Positions 25,404 to 34,275 of a DNA stretch of 64,000 bases are shown here, one piece after another. Numbering within the stretch: the first letter of the stretch is position 1; each line of letters begins with the position of its first letter. Made by a program: the position numbers and the translations under genes. The notes under the pieces were generated by a model. The model did not search any database and was not told where the DNA came from. It worked only from the letters and a program-made list of their open reading frames with translations. The stretch comes from Peptococcaceae bacterium BRH_c4b (GTDB lineage Bacteria; Bacillota; Desulfotomaculia; Desulfotomaculales; Desulfocucumaceae), in assembly GCA_000961595.1 (NCBI GenBank), contig LADO01000021.1, forward strand, positions 1 through 64,000. Reading direction: 5' to 3'.

Positions 25404-25543
25404 GGTTTAGCCCCCCTTAAGAAAAATATAACCTCATTTCGTATTAATAATTCGTTGTTGTTTAACCTTTTCCTCCATTACTATAAAAAGCCACTTAAAA
25501 TTATTATAAATAAGGTTTGAGCGGTTTGTTACACCCGCCCGTT

Positions 25544-28189
25544 TCAGTCCTTAATTTGCTCACCGGTAACGATCCTGGCCCTGTCCAGTGCATCCTGTAT
25601 ATGCCCGGCATCCTTACCCCCGGCCATAGCCATCTCGGGACGTCCGCCGCCGCCGCCGCCCACCACTGTGGCAGCCTCCTTGATAATCTTACCTGCATGC
25701 AGCCCGCGGCTAAGCAGGTCTTTGGTTACAGCCACCACCAAATTGACCCTGTCTCCCGCCGGACTTGCCAGCACTATAACTCCCGACCCCAGGCGATCCC
25801 TGAGCAGGTCCACCATGGCCCGCAGACTGTCCATGTCCGGAACGGCGGTTCGGGCGGCCAGGAATTTGATCCCTTTCAAATCTGTAACCTGGTCAAGCAT
25901 GCTTTGCACCTCAAAGCGGGCCAGCTTGGCCCTAAGGGCTTCGGTTTCATGCTCCAGTTCCCGGTAATCCCGGACCAGTGCATCCACCCGGTGCACAACC
26001 TCATGGGAGGCCGCCTTAACGCTCCGGGCGATTTTTTCCAGTTGCTCGTCTCTGGCGTAGATATAACGCAAAGCTCCCTCACCCGTAACAGCTTCCACCC
26101 TGCGCAACCCGGAACCCACTGAACTTTCTCCCAGCATCTTGAACAGGCCCACTTCGGCGGTGCAACGCACATGGGTACCACCACACAGTTCCAGGCTGAA
26201 ATCCCCCATTTTTACCAGCCGCACCCGCTCACCGTATTTCTCTCCGAAGAGCGCCGCCGCACCTGCGGCCCGGGCCTCTGCCAGGGAAGTTTCCGCAGTA
26301 TCCACCGGCAGGTTATCCAGCACCCTGGAGTTTACTATTTCTTCTATGCTGCGTATTTCTTCCGGCGACACGGTAGTAAAATGGGTAAAGTCAAATCTGA
26401 GCCTGTCAGGCTCCACCAGGGAGCCGGCCTGATTTACATGATCCCCCAATACCGCTTTCAGAGCCTTGTGCAACAGGTGGGTGGCGGAGTGGTTACGACC
26501 TACGGCGGCACGTCTACCGGCATCCACCGTCACCGACACCTCATCATTTTCCCGGATCATGCCGCTTACCACCCTGCCCCGGTGTACAAAAAGACCTTCC
26601 ACCGGCTTATATACCTCATATACGTCAATTTCCAGCTCCGTTCCCGTAACCCTGGCGTAATCCGTTACCTGTCCGCCTGATTCCGCATAACAGGGGGTGA
26701 TATCCAGCACAAAGTGAATTTCCTCCCCGGCCACCGCCCGGTCAGCCTGCTGACCCTCTTTAATTAAAGCCAATACCCTTCCTCTGGCTTCCAAGGTACT
26801 GTAGCCCACAAAATCTGTCTCGCCGTATTTATCCCGCACATTCTTAAACAATACTCCGGTTTCGGACAGGTATTCCGTCTCCTGCCTGGCACTGCGGGCC
26901 CGGTGGCGCTGCTCCTCCATAGCCACGGCAAAACCGTCCTCATCCACTCCCAGGCTATTTTCGTCAGCAATTTCCCTGGTTAGCTCCAGAGGGAAGCCGA
27001 AGGTATCGTACAGTTTAAAAGCATCTACGCCGGTAATCTGCTTTTTGCCCGAAGATTTGGCCTCCTGCACCAGTTTGTTAAGTATCTCCGTGCCCTGGGA
27101 AAGGGTTTCGCCGAAACGCTCTTCCTCGATACGCATTACTTTTAAAACGTGCTCCCGGTTCTCTTCCAACTCCGGGTAGGCGGCAGACATCTGCCGGATG
27201 ATGGCACCGGCCACCTTGTAGAGAAAAGGCTCGGCCTCGCCTAGCAGGCGGCCGAAGCGCACCGCCCGGCGGATTAGGCGGCGTAATACATAACCGCGAC
27301 CCTCATTGGAGGGAAGCGCCCCGTCGGCAACGGCAAAGGTAACCGCCCGGCAATGGTCGGCAATAACTTTCAGGCCGAGGTCGGTATCTTTATCTATACC
27401 ATATTTGACGCCTATTTCACCGGCGGTAAAATCCATTATTTCCCTGAACAAATCGGTATCAAAGTTTGAGGGTACATTCTGTAATACCGAAGCAACCCGC
27501 TCCAGCCCCATGCCGGTGTCGATTCCCTTGTTTTCCAGGGGTGCGTAATTACCGGACTCATCCCTGAAAAACTGGATAAACACCAGGTTCCATATCTCCA
27601 GGTAGCGGTCACAGTCGCACCCCACGGCACAATCCGGGCTGCCGCAGCCTCTTTCCTCACCCAGATCTATATATATTTCCGAGCACGGGCCGCATGGTCC
27701 CACGCCTATTTCCCAGAAGTTAGTATCTTTGTCCATTCTGACAATGCGGCTTTCCGGTATCCCCACATCCTGACGCCATATATCAAAGGCCTCATCATCA
27801 TCCAGGTAGATAGTAATCCACAGCCTGTCTGCCGGAATTTCCAGTTGTTCCGTCACAAATTCCCAGGCCCAGCTAATGGCTTCCTTCTTAAAATAATCTC
27901 CGAAAGAAAAGTTGCCCAGCATTTCGAAGAAGGTATGGTGCCTTGCGGTTCGCCCCACAGATTCAATGTCCGGTGTGCGCAGACATTTCTGACAGGTGGT
28001 AGCCCGACGCACTTCCGGCTTCGCCGCTCCGGTAAAATATGGCTTAAAGGGTACCATTCCGGCGGCGGTCCATAGTATACTGGGGTCGTTGGCCGGAATC
28101 AATGAGGCACTGGGCAAAATTCTATGCCCCTTGTTTTCAAAATAACTCAAATATTTCTCCCTGATTTCGCTTCCGGACATTCTCTTCAA
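25544..28189 (-). CDS. alaS: Alanyl-tRNA synthetase
   Basis: The 881-residue class II synthetase contains motif 2 region TARHHTFFEMLGNFSFGDYF, motif 3 GIDTGMGLERVASVLQ, the editing-domain HxxxH in NHSATHLLHKAL and the zinc/editing CxxxH in LCGGTHV, then the C-Ala domain ending in a Gly-rich GGGGGGRPEMAMAGG. It charges tRNA-Ala with alanine and removes mischarged Ser or Gly. TTG at 28189 lies 7 nt after GGAG, so it is preferred over the ATG at 28180. It has its own promoter and no T-box. Length is normal and no break is seen. Confidence 0.97.
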   Translation of the reverse strand: MKRMSGSEIREKYLSYFENKGHRILPSASLIPANDPSILWTAAGMVPFKPYFTGAAKPEVRRATTCQKCLRTPDIESVGRTARHHTFFEMLGNFSFGDYFKKEAISWAWEFVTEQLEIPADRLWITIYLDDDEAFDIWRQDVGIPESRIVRMDKDTNFWEIGVGPCGPCSEIYIDLGEERGCGSPDCAVGCDCDRYLEIWNLVFIQFFRDESGNYAPLENKGIDTGMGLERVASVLQNVPSNFDTDLFREIMDFTAGEIGVKYGIDKDTDLGLKVIADHCRAVTFAVADGALPSNEGRGYVLRRLIRRAVRFGRLLGEAEPFLYKVAGAIIRQMSAAYPELEENREHVLKVMRIEEERFGETLSQGTEILNKLVQEAKSSGKKQITGVDAFKLYDTFGFPLELTREIADENSLGVDEDGFAVAMEEQRHRARSARQETEYLSETGVLFKNVRDKYGETDFVGYSTLEARGRVLALIKEGQQADRAVAGEEIHFVLDITPCYAESGGQVTDYARVTGTELEIDVYEVYKPVEGLFVHRGRVVSGMIRENDEVSVTVDAGRRAAVGRNHSATHLLHKALKAVLGDHVNQAGSLVEPDRLRFDFTHFTTVSPEEIRSIEEIVNSRVLDNLPVDTAETSLAEARAAGAAALFGEKYGERVRLVKMGDFSLELCGGTHVRCTAEVGLFKMLGESSVGSGLRRVEAVTGEGALRYIYARDEQLEKIARSVKAASHEVVHRVDALVRDYRELEHETEALRAKLARFEVQSMLDQVTDLKGIKFLAARTAVPDMDSLRAMVDLLRDRLGSGVIVLASPAGDRVNLVVAVTKDLLSRGLHAGKIIKEAATVVGGGGGGRPEMAMAGGKDAGHIQDALDRARIVTGEQIKD

Positions 28190-28241
28190 ACTATCACTCC
28201 ACCTTCTTACCTTTTCCTGCCACCCCGAATTTTGCTGTATA

Positions 28242-28271
28242 ATTATACATAATACGCCCGTAAAGTGTCAA
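28242..28271 (-). promoter_or_regulatory. Promoter of alaS
   Basis: TTGACA (28271-28266) and TATAAT (28247-28242) on the minus strand are separated by 18 bp, a near-consensus sigma-A promoter about 45 bp before the alaS start. Confidence 0.85.
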
Positions 28272-28306
28272 GAATCGGTTTGAGCGGCAGTTTTGGAAGC
28301 GGCCTC

Positions 28307-29347
28307 CTAGACCAAAAAGAGCTTACGCCCTGCAAAGGACAGAAATATTTTCAAAACTGCCGTAGCCGGTACCGCCAGCAACATACCCGTAAGGCCGTAT
28401 AGCTTGCCGCCGGCGAACAGAAAAATGATAACCGCCAGCGGGTGCAGCCCCACCCTGTCTCCCAACAATTTGGGAGAAATGACGTTGCCCTCTAACTGTT
28501 GAATCACGAAAAAGGCCAGCACCACCTTAACGGCCAGCCACTTAGAGGTAAGCAGGGCCAGGGCCACTGCGGGAACGGCCCCAATGGCAGGGCCGAAATA
28601 AGGAATTAATTCGGTCAGCCCGGCAAAGATGCCCAGGGTGAGGGCAAATTCCACGCCCAGGGCGGCCAGGGTCAGTCCCACCAGAAGCCCCACCACTAGA
28701 CAGACCAGCAGGTAGCCCTGGATATAGTTTTTCAGCACACGGTTGACATCACCAAGCAGTTCCAGCACATCCATCCGCCAGCGCAAGGGTATCAACCGGG
28801 TCATTTCGGCTTTGCACCGCCCCAAATCCTTTAAAATATAAAAGGCCAGCACCGGGGCCAGTAAAATATTGACTATATGCCCCACCAAACCTACCATCCC
28901 GGCGGCGGCCCTCTCGGCTACGGATAATATTTTTTTCTCCAGATGGTTTATACGGGCATCGATTATTTCTTTCATTTCCCTGGGCAGCCCGGCCCTGGTA
29001 TACCTGTCCTGAAATTCTTCGGCCATATCCTGCACCTGTCTGGTGTACACCGGAACCGTGCCGGTCAGGGTGTTAAGCTGCCCCACCAGTCTGGGCAGCC
29101 CGTACAGTCCCATGGCCGCACCCAACACAACCATGGCCAGGTACACCACCAGGATCGACGAAACCCGCCTGTGCCCTCGCCTCTCCACGGCGTCCACCAA
29201 AGGACTCAGCAGGTACACCAGTACCCCGGCCATTAAAAAAGCCGGTAATATACTCCTTATTAAATAAAGCATGTACAGCGCGCCGGTAAAAATAATCGCA
29301 TAAAACAATCTGCGCCGGATTGTTATTTCACTCCACCAGGACACCAT
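28307..29347 (-). CDS. AI-2E/PerM family membrane transporter
   Basis: The 346-residue protein has about seven to eight membrane helices, starting with YAIIFTGALYMLYLIRSILP. It carries the AI-2E family hallmarks GFLVGL-like segments, APVLAFYILKDL in the central loop, LTELIPYFGPAIGAVPAVAL and the end region LGDRVGLHPLAVIIFLFAGG. Members export autoinducer-2 or act as Na+/H+ antiporters; which applies cannot be told. It lies on the same strand directly upstream of alaS, 118 bp from it, a common arrangement in Desulfotomaculum-like genomes. Confidence 0.92.
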   Translation of the reverse strand: MVSWWSEITIRRRLFYAIIFTGALYMLYLIRSILPAFLMAGVLVYLLSPLVDAVERRGHRRVSSILVVYLAMVVLGAAMGLYGLPRLVGQLNTLTGTVPVYTRQVQDMAEEFQDRYTRAGLPREMKEIIDARINHLEKKILSVAERAAAGMVGLVGHIVNILLAPVLAFYILKDLGRCKAEMTRLIPLRWRMDVLELLGDVNRVLKNYIQGYLLVCLVVGLLVGLTLAALGVEFALTLGIFAGLTELIPYFGPAIGAVPAVALALLTSKWLAVKVVLAFFVIQQLEGNVISPKLLGDRVGLHPLAVIIFLFAGGKLYGLTGMLLAVPATAVLKIFLSFAGRKLFLV

Positions 29348-29393
29348 ACGTCACCCCGAAAGTAATCAATATTCCAGTAGGGGTTAAAATGAA

Positions 29394-29514
29394 TGGGGAC
29401 ACACCTCTAAATAGGAAAGGAGACACACCTCCATTTGGAGCCTTGCTCTGGGGTAGGAGGAATGTCCCCAATTAAAACCTGACTTTAGGGTCGGAGGAAT
29501 GTCCCCAATTGTAG
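29394..29514. repeat. Cluster of GGGGACA...TGTCCCC elements
   Basis: GGGGACACACCTC (29396) and its weaker echo GGAGACACACCTCC (29421) face two copies of GGAGGAATGTCCCCAATT (29457 and 29496). Together they make a compound, nested palindrome, the most complex member of this family in the window. Confidence 0.75.
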
Positions 29515-29536
29515 AAAAAAAGTGAGGATTGTATCC

Positions 29537-29725
29537 TCACTTCATCCTGTTCACCCTTCTTGATATACCCTGGACCAGATTTTGCGCACTTTTCTGCCAG
29601 GCGCCGGTATCCGCCAGTTGCTTTAAATCTTTGACTTCCATTTTGCGTTGGGGTTTCATGAATAACCCGGCGAAAGCCCCCATCATGGCACCGGCAATCA
29701 CACCCCGTAGAAATCCCTTTTTCAT
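29537..29725 (-). CDS. Small YtxH-like membrane-associated protein
   Basis: The 62-residue protein starts MKKGFLRGVIAGAMMGAFAG, one glycine-rich membrane helix (residues 6-23), followed by a basic soluble tail ending RRVNRMK. This matches the outline of YtxH-type general-stress membrane proteins, though it is too short for a firm call. A GGGGGG site precedes the ATG. It lies 20 bp after the small zinc-ribbon gene on the same strand. Confidence 0.7.
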   Translation of the reverse strand: MKKGFLRGVIAGAMMGAFAGLFMKPQRKMEVKDLKQLADTGAWQKSAQNLVQGISRRVNRMK

Positions 29726-29745
29726 GAATATTCCCCCCGGTTATT

Positions 29746-29919
29746 TTACATAAGAAATTCGTTATGCGGATCAAAGGCTACCAGGCTGCCGTCCTCGGCA
29801 ACCTCATAGATCTGCACACCTTCCTTATTCAGCCTGTATTCAACGCAGCAATCCCAGCAGTAATACTGCTCCACACCCACTTTGCCGGTAGCTTTGCCGC
29901 CACAAATAGGGCACTGCAA
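29746..29919 (-). CDS. Small zinc-finger protein
   Basis: Starting with TTG at 29919, 7 nt after GGGAGG, the 57-residue product is LQCPICGGKATGKVGVEQYY followed by CWDCCVEY and an acidic C-terminus (EVAEDGSLVAFDP). CPIC and CWDC form one zinc-ribbon. The upstream in-frame extension to 30078 lacks a ribosome-binding site and looks non-coding. The function is unknown. It shares the strand with the YtxH-like gene and is probably co-transcribed. Confidence 0.6.
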   Translation of the reverse strand: MQCPICGGKATGKVGVEQYYCWDCCVEYRLNKEGVQIYEVAEDGSLVAFDPHNEFLM

Positions 29920-30265
29920 ATCGTCTCGCCTCCCAAACCCTTCATGATGAATATTATAACCGCTTATAAAACAAAAAATGCGCCACTTACGTACATTCAT
30001 ATTTGTCTCCACCACCGCTAAAAAGGAGACCAAGATATTGTGCCCCAGCAACTCCTTTAGCTGCATTTTAATGGTCAAAGAAGTTGTTTGTTATATTATT
30101 ACCACCATTTAATTATTGATTATTACCAATAAGTTAAATATAATTCTTCAAGGAGGGTATTCCATCTATAATCTATAGATTAGTATCGAATAAATGGTAA
30201 ATTTACCTTTAGCTTCCCTGTCTAACAAAATATTTAGCAAATTGGCAGAAAGGATTTTAAACACG

Positions 30266-30742
30266 ATGAAGAAAATAATTGCGGGCCTCACCACATTACT
30301 GTTTTCCCTGCTGATTTTGACTTCCGTAGCATTCGCCGGGGAGACGCAAGGGAAAACACTAACCTTTGATAATATTTACAGCATTAGTAACGGCCAGCAC
30401 GGCCATTACTGGTCCGGAGATATTGACTACAAGGTACCGGCCAAGATAAAAAAAATATACCGGTTTGACAGATTGTCCTACAGTGATTCCGGTCATAACT
30501 ACAGATATTACGACAAAAACGGTAAAATTTATTACACCGACGGACCGCTTTACAAAAACGAATACCGCAACCTGGACCTGGACTTTGACCGGGACGGTGA
30601 GTGGCATTTTTACAAGGACGCCAGAGGAAAGTTACACTATATCTACATTGACCCGGACCGGGAGGGTGAATGGCACAGTTACAAAGACAAAGACGGTGTT
30701 ACCCAGTACTATTTTGAAGACAAGGGATGGAAGCTGAATTAG
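30266..30742 (+). CDS. Secreted protein with tyrosine/aspartate-rich repeats, unknown function
   Basis: The ATG at 30266 follows AAAGGA and begins a signal peptide MKKIIAGLTTLLFSLLILTS ending in AFA. The mature ~134 residues hold imperfect repeats of the form DRDGEWHFYKDARGKLHYIY and DREGEWHSYKDKDGVTQYYF (about residues 110-150). They resemble YD-type or calcium-binding-loop repeats but match no family I can name. It is the only plus-strand gene in this region and is monocistronic. It is probably a secreted or wall-associated protein. Confidence 0.75.
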   Translation: MKKIIAGLTTLLFSLLILTSVAFAGETQGKTLTFDNIYSISNGQHGHYWSGDIDYKVPAKIKKIYRFDRLSYSDSGHNYRYYDKNGKIYYTDGPLYKNEYRNLDLDFDRDGEWHFYKDARGKLHYIYIDPDREGEWHSYKDKDGVTQYYFEDKGWKLN

Positions 30743-30760
30743 CTGTAGCATCCAGCATAT

Positions 30761-30796
30761 AAAAAGACCGGGGTTTCATAAATCCCGGTCTTTTCC
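30761..30796. terminator. Bidirectional terminator between the secreted protein gene and mnmA
   Basis: AAAGACCGGG with TTCATAAAT and CCCGGTCTTT has T-runs on both strands. It serves both converging genes. Confidence 0.88.
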
Positions 30797-30852
30797 TTGT
30801 ATACGAATAAAAACAAATACCGACCACTCACGGGAAAGTATAACCCGTCTAG

Positions 30853-31947
30853 CTAACGGCAGACTTTCTCAATGGTCCCCCCGCCCACCAGCAAATCCCC
30901 CCGGTAATACACCACCGCCTGGCCGGGTGTGATGGCCCGCTGGGGCCTGACAAAACTAACCCTGGCCCGGCCTCCCGGCAAAGGAGTAATAACCGCCGGG
31001 GAAGGGCTGCCGTTATAGCGTATCTGGGCTTCCACCTCCGTTGGGCCAGTCAATTCGTCGAAAACAATGAAATTATTGTCCGACGACTCCAGCTCTGGTG
31101 TGAAAAGATCTTTGTTATCCCCCAGCACCACATTATTAGTATCCTTGTCTATATCCACCACGTACATCCGCCGCCCGAAAGACGGGCCAAGTCCCCTGCG
31201 CTGGCCGATAGTGTAAAAGGGTATCCCCCTGTGCCTGCCGATAACATTCCCCTGCAGGTCCACAAAATTGCCGGGCTGAACCCGCTCCCCGGCCCTTTCC
31301 GCCAGAAAACGGTTGTAGTCGTCGTCCGCCACAAAACAAATTTCCTGGCTCTCGGGTTTATCAGCCACGGTTAAATTCCTTTCCGCAGCCATCCGGCGGA
31401 CTTCCTCCTTGGTATATGCCCCCAGGGGCATCAGGGTTCTGGCAATCTGTTCCTGAGTAAGATTGTACAGTACGTATGTCTGATCCTTTCTGACATCCAC
31501 CGCCCTGCGTACCAGGTGCCTTCCCGTGGTCTGATCATAGAAAAGCCGGGCATAGTGGCCGGTGGCCACATAGTCGGCGCCCAGGGCCACCGCCTTTTGC
31601 AGCAGTGAGGCAAATTTTACGTACCGGTTGCAGGCTATGCATGGGTTGGGAGTCCTGCCGGAAAAGTATTCTGCTATAAAATAATTAATTACCTTCTCCT
31701 CGAAGGTGCGGCGGAAATTCATAACGTAATAAGGTATGCCCAGCCGGTTGGCCACCCTCCTGGCATCTTCCACGGCTTCCAGGGAACAGCACCCCACATG
31801 CTCCCCTGCCACCTCGGTCACGTCCGGATCCCAGAGCTGCATGGTGACTCCCATGACCTCATAACCTTCTTCAAGTAAAATAGCGGCGGTGACCGAACTA
31901 TCCACCCCGCCGCTCATGGCTACTATCACTTTTTTACCTTTAGCCAA
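30853..31947 (-). CDS. mnmA: tRNA-specific 2-thiouridylase MnmA
   Basis: The protein has the PP-loop VIVAMSGGVDSSVTA (residues 8-22), the catalytic Cys in NPCIACNRYVKF and the partner Cys in PESQEICFV, then a beta-barrel C-terminal domain. MnmA makes 2-thiouridine at wobble U34 of Glu, Gln and Lys tRNAs, using sulfur from a cysteine desulfurase. That enzyme is encoded just upstream (iscS), so the cluster unites sulfur supply and use. TTG at 31947 fits the GGGTGA site better than the GTG six bases before. Length is standard. Confidence 0.96.
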   Translation of the reverse strand: MAKGKKVIVAMSGGVDSSVTAAILLEEGYEVMGVTMQLWDPDVTEVAGEHVGCCSLEAVEDARRVANRLGIPYYVMNFRRTFEEKVINYFIAEYFSGRTPNPCIACNRYVKFASLLQKAVALGADYVATGHYARLFYDQTTGRHLVRRAVDVRKDQTYVLYNLTQEQIARTLMPLGAYTKEEVRRMAAERNLTVADKPESQEICFVADDDYNRFLAERAGERVQPGNFVDLQGNVIGRHRGIPFYTIGQRRGLGPSFGRRMYVVDIDKDTNNVVLGDNKDLFTPELESSDNNFIVFDELTGPTEVEAQIRYNGSPSPAVITPLPGGRARVSFVRPQRAITPGQAVVYYRGDLLVGGGTIEKVCR

Positions 31948-31989
31948 TTGCACTCACCCGTAATATAATTTAACCGTGCTTGTACGCAA

Positions 31990-32367
31990 TTATTTCTTAC
32001 CCTTTTTGCTCATATAATCTTCTATAGCCGCCTGCAGCGCGTCGGCGGCCAGGTTGGAACAATGCATTTTTTTGGGCGGAAGTCCTCCCAGGGCGTCGGC
32101 CACAGCTTTATTACTAATTTTTAATGCTTCGTCCAGTGTCTTTCCCTTTACCATTTCCGTAACCATACTGCTGGTGGCAATGGCAGCCCCACAGCCGAAG
32201 GTTTTAAATTTTACGTCCTCGATTACGTTGTCATCATTTACTTTTAGATATATTTTCATGATATCGCCACAGGTTGGGTTACCCACCTGTCCAACACCAT
32301 CGGGATTTTCAATTTCCCCAACATTCCTGGGATTTTCAAAATGATCCATGACCTTCTCTGTATACAT
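31990..32367 (-). CDS. iscU: Fe-S cluster scaffold protein IscU/NifU N-domain
   Basis: The 125-residue protein starts MYTEKVMDHFENPRNVGEIE and keeps the three cluster-binding Cys in NPTCGDIMK, FGCGAAIATSS and MHCSNLAADAL. It receives sulfur from the cysteine desulfurase and builds [2Fe-2S] or [4Fe-4S] clusters. The ATG at 32367 follows GGGAGG. It lies between iscS and mnmA in an apparent rrf2-iscS-iscU-mnmA operon. Confidence 0.95.
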   Translation of the reverse strand: MYTEKVMDHFENPRNVGEIENPDGVGQVGNPTCGDIMKIYLKVNDDNVIEDVKFKTFGCGAAIATSSMVTEMVKGKTLDEALKISNKAVADALGGLPPKKMHCSNLAADALQAAIEDYMSKKGKK

Positions 32368-32407
32368 ACCCCAACCTCCCAAAAAATATCATTTCCCCGG
32401 AGCTAAT

Positions 32408-33631
32408 CTAAGATTTGCAGGAACCGCTGCTTTTACATGCATCACAGCCACCGTTGCTGGCAAACTCTGTTTCCTGGTCCAGCGGCGACATAGCCCTCAA
32501 CCTGTCCACAATGGGCGGCATGACCTCCAGAAAATAGTCGATATCCTCCATGGTATTGTCCCTGCCCAGGGTAATTCTGATGGAGCCGTGGGCGATCTCG
32601 TGGGGTATCCCCATGGCCAGCAGCACGTGGGAGGGCTCCAGGGAGCCGGAGGTACAGGCGGAACCGCTGGAAGCGGCTATGCCCTTCATGTCCAGGCTTA
32701 ACAGCATGGATTCGCCCTCAATAAATTCAAAGGTAAAGCTGGCGTGGTTGGGCAGCCTCTTATCCGGATGGCCGGTGAGTTTTACACGGTCGATTTTTGT
32801 GGTAACCTGCCGGATCAGCCGGTCCCGCAATGTTTTAAGATATTCCGTCTCCTTTGGCAGATCCGCCATGGCCAGTTCAGCAGCCTTACCCAGGCCGGTA
32901 ATACCCGGAACATTCTCCGTACCCGCCCGGCGCAGCCTTTCCTGGGCGCCGCCATGGAAAAGGGATTGCTTCCAGCGGGTGCCCTTCCTGATATAAAGTG
33001 CGCCTACTCCTTTGGGCCCGTATATTTTATGGGCCGATATGGTGAGCAGGTCCACTCCCAGTTCATTCACGTTCACCGGAATTTTACCGAAACTCTGCAC
33101 TGCATCGGTGTGCATAAAAATGCCCCTGGCATATGCCAGTTTAGCTATTTCCTGAATGGGCATGATGGTGCCCACTTCATTATTGGCATGCATAATGGTA
33201 ATTAATATTGTTTTATCCGTGATGGCGGCCACCACATCATTAACACTGACCATGCCGTATTTATCCACCGGCAGTATGGTTATGGTAAAACCTTCTTTGC
33301 CCAGCGCCTTTACCGTATTCATTACAGCATGATGTTCCACGGCGCTGGTTATGATGTGATTACCTTTGTTCTTATTGGACATGGCAACACCATGAATGGC
33401 CATGTTGTCCGACTCGGTTCCACCGCTGGTAAAAACTATCTCATTGGGAATGGCGCCGATAGCTGCAGCCACCTTTTCCCTGGCCGCTTCCACGTCCTTG
33501 CGCACCTGCCGGCCAAAATAGTGCAGGCTGGTGGGATTGCCGAAGTTTTCTTTCAGAGAAGTGCACACTTCGTCGACCACTTCCGGGCGAACCGGGGTTG
33601 TGGCGCTGTGGTCGAAGTATACTTTGCGCAT
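32408..33631 (-). CDS. iscS: Cysteine desulfurase (IscS/NifS)
   Basis: The 407-residue PLP enzyme begins MRKVYFDHSATTPVRPEV. The PLP Lys is in LLTISAHKIYGPKG (about residue 204) and the active-site Cys in SSGSACTSGSLEPSHV (about 327). It takes sulfur from cysteine for Fe-S assembly and tRNA thiolation. The ATG at 33631, 8 nt after AGGAGG, is chosen over a TTG two codons earlier. The C-terminus carries an unusual Cys-rich tail, GGCDACKSSGSCKS, which could hold persulfide or bind metal. Confidence 0.96.
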   Translation of the reverse strand: MRKVYFDHSATTPVRPEVVDEVCTSLKENFGNPTSLHYFGRQVRKDVEAAREKVAAAIGAIPNEIVFTSGGTESDNMAIHGVAMSNKNKGNHIITSAVEHHAVMNTVKALGKEGFTITILPVDKYGMVSVNDVVAAITDKTILITIMHANNEVGTIMPIQEIAKLAYARGIFMHTDAVQSFGKIPVNVNELGVDLLTISAHKIYGPKGVGALYIRKGTRWKQSLFHGGAQERLRRAGTENVPGITGLGKAAELAMADLPKETEYLKTLRDRLIRQVTTKIDRVKLTGHPDKRLPNHASFTFEFIEGESMLLSLDMKGIAASSGSACTSGSLEPSHVLLAMGIPHEIAHGSIRITLGRDNTMEDIDYFLEVMPPIVDRLRAMSPLDQETEFASNGGCDACKSSGSCKS

Positions 33632-33694
33632 GTCCAAAACCTCCTGTGATATATTATTTCTGCTGATTTCGCCCCCAGGCTATAAGCTACCGCT

Positions 33695-33714
33695 GGGGAC
33701 AAAAGAACCGTCTA
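33695..33714. repeat. REP-like element, GGGGAC...GTTCTT family, inverted
   Basis: GGGGACAAAAGAACCGTCTA is the reverse complement form of the GGGGACGGTTCTT core at 4009 and 36601. It lies in the 80-bp gap between iscS and the Rrf2 gene. Confidence 0.5.
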
Positions 33715-34158
33715 CTTCTCCACCTTCCCGGGAACCGGCGGCAGATTTTTAGCCTCCCGGCACATATCCCCAAGGCTTATGGAGTCAAGCACATCTACAA
33801 TACTATCCCTTACCCTGGCCCAAACGGTTCTGGTGATGCAAAAATCTGCATTGTCGCATTCCGCCGGGTCCAGCTCGCTGACACATTCCACCGGGGCTAT
33901 GGGACCCTCCATGGCCCTGATTACGTCCCCGACTCTAATTTCGCCGGGAGTTTTGGCCAGAATATATCCTCCCTGGGCACCCCGGACACTTCTTACCAGC
34001 CCCGCTTTCCTCAGCACAGCTATAATCTGTTCCAGGTAATATTCAGGCAGGTTCTGCCGTTCCGCCACGTTTTTCAAAGGAATGGGTTCCGTCCCGTAAT
34101 GCTGCGCCAGATCAAACATGGCCTTCAGACCGTAATGTCCCTTGGTGGAAAGCTTCAA
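33712..34158 (-). CDS. Rrf2-family Fe-S regulator (IscR/CymR-like)
   Basis: The 148-residue protein starts MKLSTKGHYGLKAMFDLAQH and has the Rrf2 winged helix (NLPEYYLEQIIAVLRKAGLV, then RGAQGGYILAK). Three Cys lie in PVECVSELDPAECDNADFC (about residues 91-107), the spacing used by IscR-type proteins to bind a [2Fe-2S] cluster. It probably senses Fe-S or cysteine status and controls the downstream iscS-iscU-mnmA genes. It starts with TTG after AAAAGGGGGTGGG. Palindromic sites flank its promoter, consistent with autoregulation. Confidence 0.92.
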   Translation of the reverse strand: MKLSTKGHYGLKAMFDLAQHYGTEPIPLKNVAERQNLPEYYLEQIIAVLRKAGLVRSVRGAQGGYILAKTPGEIRVGDVIRAMEGPIAPVECVSELDPAECDNADFCITRTVWARVRDSIVDVLDSISLGDMCREAKNLPPVPGKVEK

Positions 34159-34174
34159 ATACCCACCCCCTTTT

Positions 34175-34267
34175 AATCCAGAGTATTTTACTCTGGATTA
34201 TATGGCCTATATTACCACGGACATTTTGCCATGTCAATAATCCCGAGTGTTTTGGTCTGAATTATTT
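34175..34267 (-). promoter_or_regulatory. rrf2 promoter with two operator-like palindromes
   Basis: TTGACA (34237-34232) and TAATAT (34214-34209) are 17 bp apart on the minus strand. Downstream, at the expected transcript start, is a perfect 11-bp dyad AATCCAGAGTA / TACTCTGGATT (34175-34199). Upstream, next to the -35 box, is a related imperfect site (34237-34267, AATAATCCCGAGTG). Two sites bracketing a promoter fit self-repression by the Rrf2 protein. Confidence 0.75.
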
Positions 34268-34275
34268 TTTGGCGG

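Noticed and set aside
29746-30078. 110-aa version of the small zinc-finger protein
   Set aside because: The N-terminal 53 residues lack a ribosome-binding site and look non-coding; a TTG start after GGGAGG fits better.
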